DNA of 15,889 nucleotides from assembly GCA_030765325.1 (NCBI GenBank), contig JAVCCT010000216.1, forward strand, positions 1-15,889. The letters are read 5' to 3'. The first letter of the stretch is position 1. Every line of letters starts with the position of its first letter. This stretch comes from Candidatus Stygibacter frigidus. GTDB lineage: Bacteria > Cloacimonadota > Cloacimonadia > Cloacimonadales > TCS61. The notes under the pieces were generated by a model. It worked only from the letters and a program-made list of their open reading frames with translations. It did no database searches and was not told where the DNA came from. Below are positions 1 to 6,543 of the stretch, piece after piece. Made by a program: the position numbers and the translations under genes.

Positions 1-8
1 AATTAATC

Positions 9-109
9 AACCGCGAAAGGCGCGAAATTACGCGAAAGTAAGAGAAGAAGAAAATGAATAATTTTTATCTTTCTTACATTTTTAGCGTGCTTTAGCGTTT
101 TTCGCGGTT
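9..109. repeat. Imperfect palindromic repeat with CGCGAAA/CGCTAAA units
   Basis: The ends form a perfect 10-bp inverted repeat, AACCGCGAAA at 9-18 and TTTCGCGGTT at 100-109. Inside, the arms continue as imperfect complements built from CGCGAAA units on the left and CGCTAAA units (read on the minus strand) on the right, with GTAAG-type bases facing near the centre. Short repeats of this CGCGAAA type are scattered in intergenic DNA of many environmental bacteria; that comparison is from memory. It could be a MITE-like or REP-like element. No target-site duplication could be defined, because the window starts 8 bases to the left. Confidence 0.6.
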
Positions 110-315
110 AAAAAATGATATTGAATCTCTTCACGCCGTATATAATTCAAAATCCCTGCGTTAAAATGCGACACATATTTATGATATTTCACCGAACTTA
201 TTGTATAATTATAAAATTTCCCTTTCTTTCCTTTCTTGCGATCTTTGGCTGGACAATCTTTATAATACTCACAACCAGCACAGGTGGTTCTATACCAGGG
301 GCTTCTATCTGCTCT
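82..315 (-). pseudogene. Start-less transposase-like remnant (IS1182-like C-terminal part)
   Basis: On the minus strand a frame stays open for 77 codons, from just after a stop at 316-318 to a TAA at 82-84, with no ATG. Its first third contains the cysteine pattern C-x2-C-x5-C (residues CAGCEYYKDC), followed by a Lys-rich stretch and a Tyr/Phe-rich helical-looking stretch (KYVSHFNAGILNYIRR). The same cysteine spacing occurs in the C-terminal half of IS1182-type transposases, ahead of a basic segment. Just upstream, protein-like sequence (EYKEQIEAP) lies in another frame, which suggests an old frameshift. The last codons run into the palindromic repeat. The transposase assignment rests on this pattern alone. 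It could instead be the remnant of another small zinc-binding protein. Confidence 0.4.
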
Positions 316-460
316 TTATATTCCTATTTTAATCATCTTAACGCCTTATATGGTAGATATATAAAATAATGAATACATTGTCTAAACCAATAAATATATT
401 ATACTATATTTCAAATTATTAAGCTTGTTACATTTTGCGAGATTTTCAAAATTGTATACA
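110..460. other. Intergenic, AT-rich, no intact gene
   Basis: Apart from the start-less minus-strand frame described separately, nothing convincing is coded here. A plus-strand open frame of 84 codons (115-369) has no ribosome binding site and a composition dominated by Ile, Phe, Tyr and Ser, and it lies opposite the better-looking remnant. The stretch from about 360 to 460 is very AT-rich, with stops in all frames examined. I see no tRNA-like or other structured RNA. Confidence 0.5.
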
Positions 461-492
461 TAAAAAAATCCCCCCACCTTAGGTAGAGGGAT
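461..492 (-). terminator. Intrinsic terminator of the efp gene group
   Basis: Read on the minus strand, CCCTCTACC, a TAA loop and GGTGGGGGG form a 9-bp stem (with two G-T pairs), directly followed by a run of seven T. It lies about 20 bases after the stop of the small four-cysteine gene, as expected for the end of the efp transcript. On the plus strand the stem is not followed by a good T run, so it looks one-directional. Confidence 0.85.
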
Positions 493-513
493 ACTTTTGA
501 TTAAGCTATTGCT

Positions 514-717
514 TTATTTGCCCTGAAATAAATCTTCTTCATTACATTTACAAACTTTGATAAATTCATAACGAGGCATCCAGGTACCTGCTTTGGAAGC
601 TCGGTTCCTGATCAGCTTCACTTTCTTGATCTCAGAATTACACTTGGGACAGATTACTTTCCCTTCTGTACTTAACTCATGTGCCAGTTTGGCTGCAAAT
701 GATCTTCCCTTTGCCAT
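514..717 (-). CDS. Small four-cysteine (zinc-ribbon-like) protein downstream of efp
   Basis: This 67-residue basic protein is not one I can name. It has two cysteine pairs: CPKC at residues 23-26 and CKC at 56-58. The arrangement fits a small zinc ribbon that binds one metal ion. The part between the pairs is rich in Lys and Arg (KKVKLIRNRASK), which would suit RNA or ribosome binding; that is inference. The start is supported by a Shine-Dalgarno sequence (AAGGAGA) 6-7 bases before the ATG. The gene lies 16 bp after efp on the same strand and ends about 20 bases before a strong terminator, so it is very probably co-transcribed with efp as the last gene. The linkage hints at a translation-related role, but no function can be claimed. 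Confidence 0.75.
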   Translation of the reverse strand: MAKGRSFAAKLAHELSTEGKVICPKCNSEIKKVKLIRNRASKAGTWMPRYEFIKVCKCNEEDLFQGK

Positions 718-733
718 ATTATTTCTCCTTGAG

Positions 734-1294
734 TTATACTCTCTCTATGTATTCACCCGTTCTGGTGTCAATACGTACCTTATCGCCCACTTCTATGAAA
801 AAGGGGACTGTTAGGTCTAACCCGCGATCGGTCGTCGCTTTCTTGCCACTTACGGAAGCCGAATTACCCTTTACATTGGGCTCACATTCCTCAATGGACT
901 GTTCTGCCACTATCGGTAACTCAATCCCTAAAATCTCGCCCTCCGGCCCAAGCTTCATTGCTACTTCCATATTTTCTACTAATAACTTCTCTGCGTCCCC
1001 TATCGTTTCAAGAGGTACACTTAATTGCTCAAAAGTAGTGCTGTCCATAAATACGTAAAAATTACCATCAAAATATAAATATTCCTTCTTGTGCTTTTCC
1101 ACCCGTACTTCGTCCAGCTTCTCACTTGTACGAAATGTATTATCAATTACTTTGCCAGTTCTGATATTTTTCAGCTTTGTGCGTACAAAAGCTGCACCTT
1201 TACCTGGCTTTACATGCTGGAATTCAACTATCTCATAAAGACCATTTTTAAAATCGATGATCATTCCATTTCTAATATCTGATGTTGTTGCCAT
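734..1294 (-). CDS. efp: Elongation factor P
   Basis: EF-P binds between the ribosomal P and E sites and relieves stalling at runs of proline codons. The 186-residue length is standard. The N-terminal KOW-like domain (about residues 1-63) carries the conserved loop HVKPGKGAAFVRTK. Its tip lysine, Lys32, aligns with the residue that is post-translationally modified in other bacteria; no modification enzyme is encoded in this window. The middle OB domain covers about 65-128. The C-terminal domain ends with the family signature GDKVRIDTRTGEYIERV. The start ATG is preceded by AAGGAG at good spacing. It is followed after 16 bp by the four-cysteine protein gene and a terminator. The 140-bp gap upstream holds a weak candidate promoter. 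Confidence 0.98.
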   Translation of the reverse strand: MATTSDIRNGMIIDFKNGLYEIVEFQHVKPGKGAAFVRTKLKNIRTGKVIDNTFRTSEKLDEVRVEKHKKEYLYFDGNFYVFMDSTTFEQLSVPLETIGDAEKLLVENMEVAMKLGPEGEILGIELPIVAEQSIEECEPNVKGNSASVSGKKATTDRGLDLTVPFFIEVGDKVRIDTRTGEYIERV

Positions 1295-1351
1295 CAGCGC
1301 TCCTTTTTCCTTCTTACACTACACTTTAACTCAGTTTCTTTTCTGAAAAGC

Positions 1352-1380
1352 AATAAAAAATTTAACTCTTTATCTGGCAA
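1352..1380 (-). promoter_or_regulatory. Candidate sigma70-type promoter for efp
   Basis: On the minus strand TTGCCA (1380-1375, five of six matches to the -35 consensus) is followed after 17 bp by TTTATT (1357-1352, four of six to the -10). This lies about 58 bases before the efp start. In DNA this AT-rich such matches arise by chance, so support is weak. No terminator is visible after the upstream barrel-protein gene, so efp could also be read through from there. Confidence 0.3.
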
Positions 1381-1434
1381 GCAAATTATTCAAATAAAAT
1401 CTTATCGATGAATTACGGAATGCTTGTGTTCTAT

Positions 1435-2379
1435 TTAATGCTTGCTTCCAGAAAATTTATATCCCAGTGTAATTGTCAAATTATGTTGCTTATAATCCCA
1501 GGATTTTCCGACAAAGTTTTCTAAATAATGACTGTAAATATAAAACTCTTCGATGAAATGAGGTGAATTCAAACGGGATATTCCATATTCATAGCGAAGA
1601 TTAAACAGAAAACTCTTCCCTTCAATTCTTGCCTCAGAGATCAGATAATAAGAAAAATGATTAAGTTTATCAAGATCAATTATTTTAGTAGTTACCTTTG
1701 GACATTCAAAATAATCAGCATCTTCTTGATAACTAAATTTTGAAATTCCATTAAGATAAATATTAACTCCAAACCCTAAAGAAAAGTGATTTTGTAAATG
1801 ATTAGTTCTTTTTATCTTATATTTAAATAACATAGGAATATCAAGGTAACTTAGACGATATGACATATTCAGGTCTTTTGATTTCCTGGCTATTGCATCA
1901 TCAAATAATGGGTCAAAGATAACGGTTTCACTGTTACTATTGATATTATAATTAAATTCCGGCTGGAATCCCAGACGATTAGATATATGCAAGAACAGGA
2001 ACCAACTACTGGTTAATCCTAATAATGAACCTAAAGTATTATTTAGTTCTTCTTCTGTAGGCTCACCTTTTATATCAGAATAAAAGACAACCGTCTGCCG
2101 GGCAAATTCATTTAGACCGCTCCAGCCAAGTTTAATGCCATATGAAATTAAATCATCACTAAAAAAATAGTTTACCAGCCACTTATATAGTGCTTTTTTC
2201 CGGCGAAACTTCTTATCTCCTGGTTGATCCATCAGTCTTTCTCCCAGCGATAACCGTTCTCCATAGAAGTTATGAATATCGTATTCGCCTGGAAGTCTGA
2301 TCAAACCCTTAAACGCCTGTCCAAACAGGTTCAAAGAGAAAATCAAGATCAAGAATATTCCCAGAGATTTATTGTTCAT
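1435..2379 (-). CDS. Outer-membrane beta-barrel-like protein (PorT/OMP_b-brl type)
   Basis: This 314-residue protein has an N-terminal signal peptide: a Lys near the start, a hydrophobic core over about residues 6-19 and a likely cut after the FGQA region. The second half alternates polar and hydrophobic residues as in amphipathic beta strands. It contains a segment typical of small outer-membrane barrels (LSYLDIPMLFKYKIK, then FSLGFGVNIYLNG) and ends with a strand-like LTITLGYKFSG. The region between about residues 35 and 110 is charged and less barrel-like, and may be periplasmic or a plug. Function is unknown; transport, adhesion or a structural role are all possible. A weak Shine-Dalgarno (AGAAGAG) precedes the ATG. 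It follows the amidotransferase gene by 37 bp and may share its transcript. Confidence 0.7.
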   Translation of the reverse strand: MNNKSLGIFLILIFSLNLFGQAFKGLIRLPGEYDIHNFYGERLSLGERLMDQPGDKKFRRKKALYKWLVNYFFSDDLISYGIKLGWSGLNEFARQTVVFYSDIKGEPTEEELNNTLGSLLGLTSSWFLFLHISNRLGFQPEFNYNINSNSETVIFDPLFDDAIARKSKDLNMSYRLSYLDIPMLFKYKIKRTNHLQNHFSLGFGVNIYLNGISKFSYQEDADYFECPKVTTKIIDLDKLNHFSYYLISEARIEGKSFLFNLRYEYGISRLNSPHFIEEFYIYSHYLENFVGKSWDYKQHNLTITLGYKFSGSKH

Positions 2380-2395
2380 CTATTTTTATCACTCT

Positions 2396-2409
2396 TCTAA
2401 TTAATTAGA
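2396..2409. promoter_or_regulatory. 14-bp perfect palindrome upstream of the barrel-protein gene
   Basis: TCTAATTAATTAGA reads the same on both strands. It sits in the 37-bp gap between the amidotransferase stop and the barrel-protein start, about 17 bases before that start. It could be an operator, but palindromes of pure A and T with a few C/G are common in such DNA. Confidence 0.2.
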
Positions 2410-2416
2410 TTAACCA

Positions 2417-3085
2417 TTATAATTTGGCGAAATTCTCTAAAATTATCTTGTTTGCCAGCGCTGAAGAATAAGTGGGTACGGTGTTCTTATAATATTTTTT
2501 CCATTCAGGATTATTTCTTATTTTGCGCTCCCAGGATGCCAATCCATTAAAATAATCATATTCCGGGTGAAATTGTAACCCCCATATCCGACTATTGCGA
2601 TACTGAAAGCCCTGGATCATCCCTTCATCATCGGTTGCGATCACTTCAAATTCATCACTAAGATTTGACACTTCATCAAAGTGTGCCACCATGCTGTAAA
2701 TGCCACTAATCCCCCTAAAAAGCTCATTAGGCGACGTCTGGATATAGCGGAACCCAAACTGCGGGTTAGATGATCTACGCACGCAGGATGAGCCACACAG
2801 ATACTTTGCCAATAATTGATGCCCATAACAAATTCCTAATATCGCTTTATTATTATCTACAAAATGACGTATTACCTCAAAGAATTTTACCTCCCAATCA
2901 CTGCCATCTACGGTTGACAAACCGGAACCACTGACCAATAAATGACTAAAGTTATCCAGATTGCCAATTTCAGCCCTTAAATTCAAATCCTTTACCTGAT
3001 GTTCAGGGTAAATATAATCTCTCATACAGCATTCAAAACGCTGCCTATTTTCTTCATTTTCTATAGTATTCAAAATTAAGATCAT
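2417..3085 (-). CDS. Class I glutamine amidotransferase (GMP-synthase-like)
   Basis: This 222-residue stand-alone class I GATase domain is predicted to release ammonia from glutamine or act on a related gamma-glutamyl bond. The nucleophile elbow GICYGHQ places the catalytic cysteine at residue 86. The second motif FHPEY gives His173 and Glu175, so the catalytic triad is complete. An oxyanion-type segment (VSGSGLS) lies near residue 51. No synthetase domain or partner gene is nearby. The true substrate is therefore open: it could be a gamma-glutamyl hydrolase-like or PuuD-like enzyme rather than a biosynthetic subunit. The start is well supported by GGAGG six bases before the ATG. The barrel-protein gene follows after 37 bp on the same strand. 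Confidence 0.9.
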   Translation of the reverse strand: MILILNTIENEENRQRFECCMRDYIYPEHQVKDLNLRAEIGNLDNFSHLLVSGSGLSTVDGSDWEVKFFEVIRHFVDNNKAILGICYGHQLLAKYLCGSSCVRRSSNPQFGFRYIQTSPNELFRGISGIYSMVAHFDEVSNLSDEFEVIATDDEGMIQGFQYRNSRIWGLQFHPEYDYFNGLASWERKIRNNPEWKKYYKNTVPTYSSALANKIILENFAKL

Positions 3086-3662
3086 CTAATTCCTCCAGTA
3101 TCACCTTTACCATTCCACTTTTATTGGTCAAGTTCTTACTATAGCTCCCCAAATTCCCATAGACCTGATAAGCCTGATAAATCCTCCTCAAATTCAGCAA
3201 TACAATCCTGTAACAAAACACCAAAAACAATATTCGAAACATCAAACAACCGTAACAACATAGCACTATCTAACAAAAAAATGTCACTATTTGCTTTGTT
3301 GTTTTGCTTAATGACCAATTCTTGATAATAATAAGTTTAATTAACTATAATATAATGATATAAAGATAATTGTTATAAGTTTACATAATATTTATCAGAA
3401 ATAAGTAAAAATAAATTTAAAACAGTTTGAATCAGAGGGAACGTACTTAATATATAGATGATGTATTTACGAAGTAAATAATGAAAGAGTGAATAAGTTG
3501 GATAAACTAAAGTTCAGTATAAATTATTTGATGGGGAGTTCCCATATAATAATTAATTTAATCATTTTTCTTATCAGTACTTAACAGTGAAGGAGAAATA
3601 AATATCTTGACCGTACTGAAAAGGCTAAAATAATGAAAAAAAAATATTATTATGGAGGAAAC
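3086..3662. other. AT-rich divergent intergenic region, no clear gene
   Basis: This gap separates the minus-strand amidotransferase from the plus-strand butyryltransferase. It contains a good plus-strand promoter candidate (3322-3351) and a 7-bp perfect hairpin TATTTAC-GAA-GTAAATA (3464-3480). It also has a short inverted repeat ATGGG-GAGTT-CCCAT (3531-3545) and a tandem 9-bp near-repeat CCTGATAAG/CCTGATAAA (3164-3181). Two tiny plus-strand frames are possible. One runs from GTG at 3489 to TAA at 3584 (31 codons, hydrophobic C-terminal half). The other runs from TTG at 3607 to TAA at 3633 (8 codons) behind AGGAGA. None has support beyond position. On the minus side a frame of 70 codons overlaps the amidotransferase start and is judged spurious. 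Confidence 0.45.
3322..3351 (+). promoter_or_regulatory. Candidate sigma70-type promoter for ptb-rlmH
   Basis: TTGATA (3322-3327) and TATAAT (3346-3351) are separated by 18 bp, and a second overlapping TATAAT lies at 3351-3356. This is the best promoter match upstream of the butyryltransferase gene. It would give a 5' leader of about 300 bases, which is long. A second TATAAT at 3545-3550, nearer the gene, has no good -35 element. The local AT content makes chance matches likely. Confidence 0.4.
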
Positions 3663-4568
3663 ATGATCCAAAATTTTGATGAGATGCTGGATAAAGTGAA
3701 AAACAGTCCCTTAAAAACGATTATAATTGCTGCAGCTCATACTGTTTCGGCAATGGATGCTGCAATTATGGCTTATGATCTTAAGCTGGCAAAATGTATC
3801 CTGGTCGGGGAGCTTAGTATTATTAAAAAATATCTCCATGAAAAAGTACCTGAGACAGCTTCTGAATATGAAGTTATTGATTGTGGTGAAGATTTGAATG
3901 CAGCAGCGGAAATTTCTGTAAGACTTGTTAAAGAGAAAAAAGCAGATTTGATCATGAAGGGTTTATGTGATTCAGGAACTTTGTTGAAAGCTATTCTTGA
4001 TAAAGATAAAGGACTGCGGACAAACAAGATAATGAGTGATGTGCTTGCCTATGAAACTCCAGATAAAATCATGCTGATGGGAGATGGAGGATTTATTCCT
4101 TTGCCGGATATAACTGATAAGCTTTCTATAATTGCAAATTGCGTTCAAGTTGCTCATGCTCTGGATAACGAATTACCCCGGGTTGCTGTACTCACTCATA
4201 GTGAACTGGTTAATGTAAAAAATCAATCTACAGTGGATGCTGCGATTCTTAATGTAATGAACAAACGGGGGCAGATTAAAGGTTGCATAGTTGATGGACC
4301 ACTTGCTTTTGATAATGCCATATCCAGAGAAGCTGCTCAAATTAAAGGGATTGATTCAGAAGTTGCCGGGGATGCCGATATTCTTATTGTACCTAATATA
4401 GAAGCGGGAAACATATTTGGCAAGAGCATTACTTATTATTGCAAGTACCGAGTGGCTCACGTAGTATTAGGAGCCAAAGTACCAATCCTGATAGCTTCAA
4501 GAGCAGATAGTGCTGAGACCAAGATGCTGACAATGGCTCTGGGTATCATTACCTGCAATGTCAGTTAG
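3663..4568 (+). CDS. ptb: Phosphate butyryltransferase (phosphate acyltransferase family)
   Basis: The predicted enzyme converts an acyl-CoA such as butyryl-CoA plus phosphate into acyl-phosphate and CoA, reversibly; an acyl kinase normally makes ATP from the product. I start it at the ATG at 3663, directly after GGAGGAAAC, giving 301 residues, the usual Ptb length. An in-frame ATG at 3633 would add 10 residues (Lys, Tyr, Gly rich) but has poorer support. Visible family motifs are LIMKGLCDSGTLLKA near residue 97, DGPLAFDNAIS near 211, ADILIVPNIEAGN near 238 and SRADSAETK near 279. They fit Ptb better than acetyl-specific Pta, although substrate range cannot be read from sequence. No butyrate kinase gene is adjacent. 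The last 11 bp overlap rlmH. Confidence 0.9.
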   Translation: MIQNFDEMLDKVKNSPLKTIIIAAAHTVSAMDAAIMAYDLKLAKCILVGELSIIKKYLHEKVPETASEYEVIDCGEDLNAAAEISVRLVKEKKADLIMKGLCDSGTLLKAILDKDKGLRTNKIMSDVLAYETPDKIMLMGDGGFIPLPDITDKLSIIANCVQVAHALDNELPRVAVLTHSELVNVKNQSTVDAAILNVMNKRGQIKGCIVDGPLAFDNAISREAAQIKGIDSEVAGDADILIVPNIEAGNIFGKSITYYCKYRVAHVVLGAKVPILIASRADSAETKMLTMALGIITCNVS

Positions 4569-5016
4569 TATTCTAGCGATAGGTAAAACTAAGCAGGACT
4601 ATCTAATGCAGGGGATTGGGGAATTTCAAAAAAGACTGAGCCGTTATACTTCAGTAAAAATGATAGAATTGCCTGATATTAAGGTAAAAACTGGCACAAA
4701 TGAAGAATTGAAAATAAGAGAAGCGGAATTATTACTTAAGAATATAAAACCACTTGATGTATTAGTTGCTTTGGATGAAAGGGGAAAACTGCTTTCATCC
4801 CAGGCATTCTCTAAATTTCTGGAAAAGGAAATGAGACGGGATATAATCTTCTGTATTGGCGGAGTGCATGGTTTAGATAAATCAGTATTAGACCGGGCGG
4901 ATCATGTTATAAGTTTCTCCAGATTTACTTTTACGCATCAGATGATCAGGTTATTATTATATGAGCAAATCTATCGGGCTTTTAATATTTTAGATGGCGG
5001 ACAGTATCACAAATAG
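4558..5016 (+). CDS. rlmH: 23S rRNA pseudouridine(1915) N3-methyltransferase RlmH
   Basis: RlmH is a SPOUT-fold, SAM-dependent enzyme that methylates pseudouridine 1915 in helix 69 of 23S rRNA on assembled 70S ribosomes. The 152-residue length is typical. Recognisable motifs in order are LDERGK at residues 72-77, FCIGGVHGLD at 98-107 (SAM-binding knot region), FSRFTFTHQMIR around 120-131 and the family C-terminus EQIYRAFNI...YHK ending at the last residue. It overlaps the butyryltransferase gene by 11 bp in another frame and has no obvious Shine-Dalgarno of its own, so translation is probably coupled. It ends 20 bp from the convergent glycoside-hydrolase-like gene, and that gap is almost entirely a parS-like site. 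Confidence 0.97.
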   Translation: MSVSILAIGKTKQDYLMQGIGEFQKRLSRYTSVKMIELPDIKVKTGTNEELKIREAELLLKNIKPLDVLVALDERGKLLSSQAFSKFLEKEMRRDIIFCIGGVHGLDKSVLDRADHVISFSRFTFTHQMIRLLLYEQIYRAFNILDGGQYHK

Positions 5017-5021
5017 CTTAA

Positions 5022-5037
5022 TGTTTCACGTGAAACC
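5022..5037. promoter_or_regulatory. parS: parS-like ParB-binding site (intergenic)
   Basis: TGTTTCACGTGAAACC matches the conserved bacterial parS consensus TGTTNCACGTGAAACA at every specified position but the last. It contains a perfect 14-bp palindrome GTTTCACGTGAAAC. It fills most of the 20-bp gap between the convergent rlmH and hydrolase genes. parB and the end of parA lie about 10 kb away in the same window, which makes a genuine chromosomal partition site likely. Confidence 0.85.
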
Positions 5038-6128
5038 TATTGATTTGTATTGATTTCGGTCAGCCAACCTAAAGTAATTTGATAATTGGGAGTAGCATTC
5101 CATAATAAATACCCAGCAGCCTCTGCTTCTTTACAGGCAGCAATCTGAGCAGCAATATATTCCTTTTTATAATTAACCAGCCAATTATTAGCCTGAATAT
5201 AAGGAACCACTTTACAACCTGGATTAGTTTTGCTATTAGTACGCTTAATACCTTTGAAAATTATGTCATAAGGTTCATTATGCACATCATCTCTAAATCC
5301 AAAATTATTATCAAAATGTGAGGAATAGATCATGGGATGAATGACATCAAGATATTTTGACATTCTTTTTATATCCTGCCCTGTAGCTAAGATATCGAGT
5401 GGATTCTGCCAACTGACGATGGCAAAAATATCAGCAGTGAATTTAATCTTATTATTTTTATATCTATTATGAACTTTCTTAAGGAAATCTTCTATGATAT
5501 CCATCCTGGTTATAGACACATAGGTGCTGTCTTTAAGCAATTGACGATCATTTTCCCGTTGAAATTCAAAGCTTGCATTCCTGACACTTCCCTGAGTTGG
5601 AAATCTGATATAATCAAATTGAATTTCATCCACACCAGCCGTAATAACCATGTCGATAAGCTTAAATAAATCATTCTGAACCTGTGCCATAGATGGATCA
5701 AGCCATTGAGCACCTTTGGAAGGAATTTCCACCCATCTATTTCCTAGACTGTCCTTTGGGCAGAAAGAAGAATCTGATTTAGCAGCGCGGCTGTTATGAA
5801 AAGCTACAATCCGTGCGGATGCCATCATATCTGCTTTATGAATTTTACTCACCAGATCAGGAAGGTTTACAATCAAATCACCTGGTTTATTAAGTAAGGT
5901 AGGGCAGTTATTTACTTTTACATATAATCTACCTTTCATATCTTTGATATCAAAGACAATATTATTGATACCAGCTTGAGATGCAAGAGTGAGAAGACTG
6001 TCAAAATAAGAGCCAGCAATAATATCTGTACGCAGATACATACCCTGTCGAAATTCAGTATCTTTATTTAAGCAATATATATTCAGGATAAAAAGGAATA
6101 AAATAGAGATTAATATTAATTTCTTCAT
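5037..6128 (-). CDS. Secreted putative glycoside hydrolase (DUF4015 type)
   Basis: This 363-residue protein has an N-terminal signal sequence (KK then a long hydrophobic stretch to about residue 19, ending near a Cys), so it should act outside the cytoplasm. The rest looks like one TIM-barrel domain of the DUF4015 'putative glycosyl hydrolase' family. Motifs are NNIVFDIKDMKGRLYV (55-70), QWLDPS (141-146), GVDEIQFDYIRFPTQG (165-180, with acidic residues placed like a catalytic strand) and DVIHPMIYSSHF (261-272). Substrate is unknown; a cell-surface or murein-related polysaccharide is a guess. It follows atpC by 21 bp on the same strand without its own obvious promoter or strong ribosome site, so it is probably the last gene of the ATP synthase train. 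A lipoprotein is possible, but the residues before the Cys (NIYC) are a poor lipobox. Confidence 0.8.
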   Translation of the reverse strand: MKKLILISILFLFILNIYCLNKDTEFRQGMYLRTDIIAGSYFDSLLTLASQAGINNIVFDIKDMKGRLYVKVNNCPTLLNKPGDLIVNLPDLVSKIHKADMMASARIVAFHNSRAAKSDSSFCPKDSLGNRWVEIPSKGAQWLDPSMAQVQNDLFKLIDMVITAGVDEIQFDYIRFPTQGSVRNASFEFQRENDRQLLKDSTYVSITRMDIIEDFLKKVHNRYKNNKIKFTADIFAIVSWQNPLDILATGQDIKRMSKYLDVIHPMIYSSHFDNNFGFRDDVHNEPYDIIFKGIKRTNSKTNPGCKVVPYIQANNWLVNYKKEYIAAQIAACKEAEAAGYLLWNATPNYQITLGWLTEINTNQ

Positions 6129-6149
6129 TTAAAGGTATATAAGTAAAAT

Positions 6150-6542
6150 TTAGCTAATAGTAATTCTGGCAACTGCTCTTTTAAGAGCATTTTCTGCCCG
6201 GCGAAAATCTATATCGCTTTGATTGCTTTTAATTCTTTTTTCAGCTCTTTCCAGAGCTAATTCTGCCCTGGACTTATCGATTTGATCTGCTGATTCAATT
6301 ACTTCACAGAGGATGGTTATTAAATTATTCTCCACAGTTACATAACCATCATGAAGAGCATATTTAGTTAATTCATTATTATTATAAATTTCCAGCACTC
6401 CAGGTCTGATAACAGAAATAAAGGGAGTGTGACCATAAAAGACACCAAAATCCCCGTCCCTGCCGGGGATAATGACATCATCGACTTCTAATTCCAGAAA
6501 TATTTTCTGAGGCTGGATTATTTTTAATTTTAATTTTTCCAT
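6150..6542 (-). CDS. atpC: ATP synthase F1 epsilon subunit
   Basis: Epsilon is part of the central stalk and regulates ATP hydrolysis. The 130 residues fit the family. The N-terminal beta-sandwich (about 1-85) includes the signature IIPGRDGDFGVFYGHTPF near residues 24-41. The C-terminal helical hairpin (about 88-128) is present and rich in Glu, Arg and Ala, so the inhibitory hairpin has not been lost. It begins one base after the atpD stop and has no clear Shine-Dalgarno, which suggests coupled translation with atpD. The order atpD-atpC at the 3' end of the synthase genes is the standard one. Confidence 0.97.
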   Translation of the reverse strand: MEKLKLKIIQPQKIFLELEVDDVIIPGRDGDFGVFYGHTPFISVIRPGVLEIYNNNELTKYALHDGYVTVENNLITILCEVIESADQIDKSRAELALERAEKRIKSNQSDIDFRRAENALKRAVARITIS

Positions 6543-6543
6543 A

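Noticed and set aside
115..369. Plus-strand 84-codon frame
   Set aside because: No ribosome binding site and an AT-driven composition; the opposite strand has the better-looking remnant.
3054..3266. Minus-strand frame of 70 codons ahead of the amidotransferase
   Set aside because: It begins with GTG without a Shine-Dalgarno, is Cys/Leu/Tyr rich and overlaps the amidotransferase start by 32 bp, where a strong GGAGG serves the latter. The other frame over 3141-3261 also looks protein-like for 40 codons, so an old frameshifted fragment is possible but not supportable.
5022..5037. The CACGTG palindrome as a transcription terminator between convergent genes
   Set aside because: No T run follows on either strand and the stem would have no loop; a parS site explains it better.
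6069..6128. Lipoprotein signal in the DUF4015 protein
   Set aside because: A Cys follows the hydrophobic stretch, but residues before it (NIYC) do not fit the lipobox.
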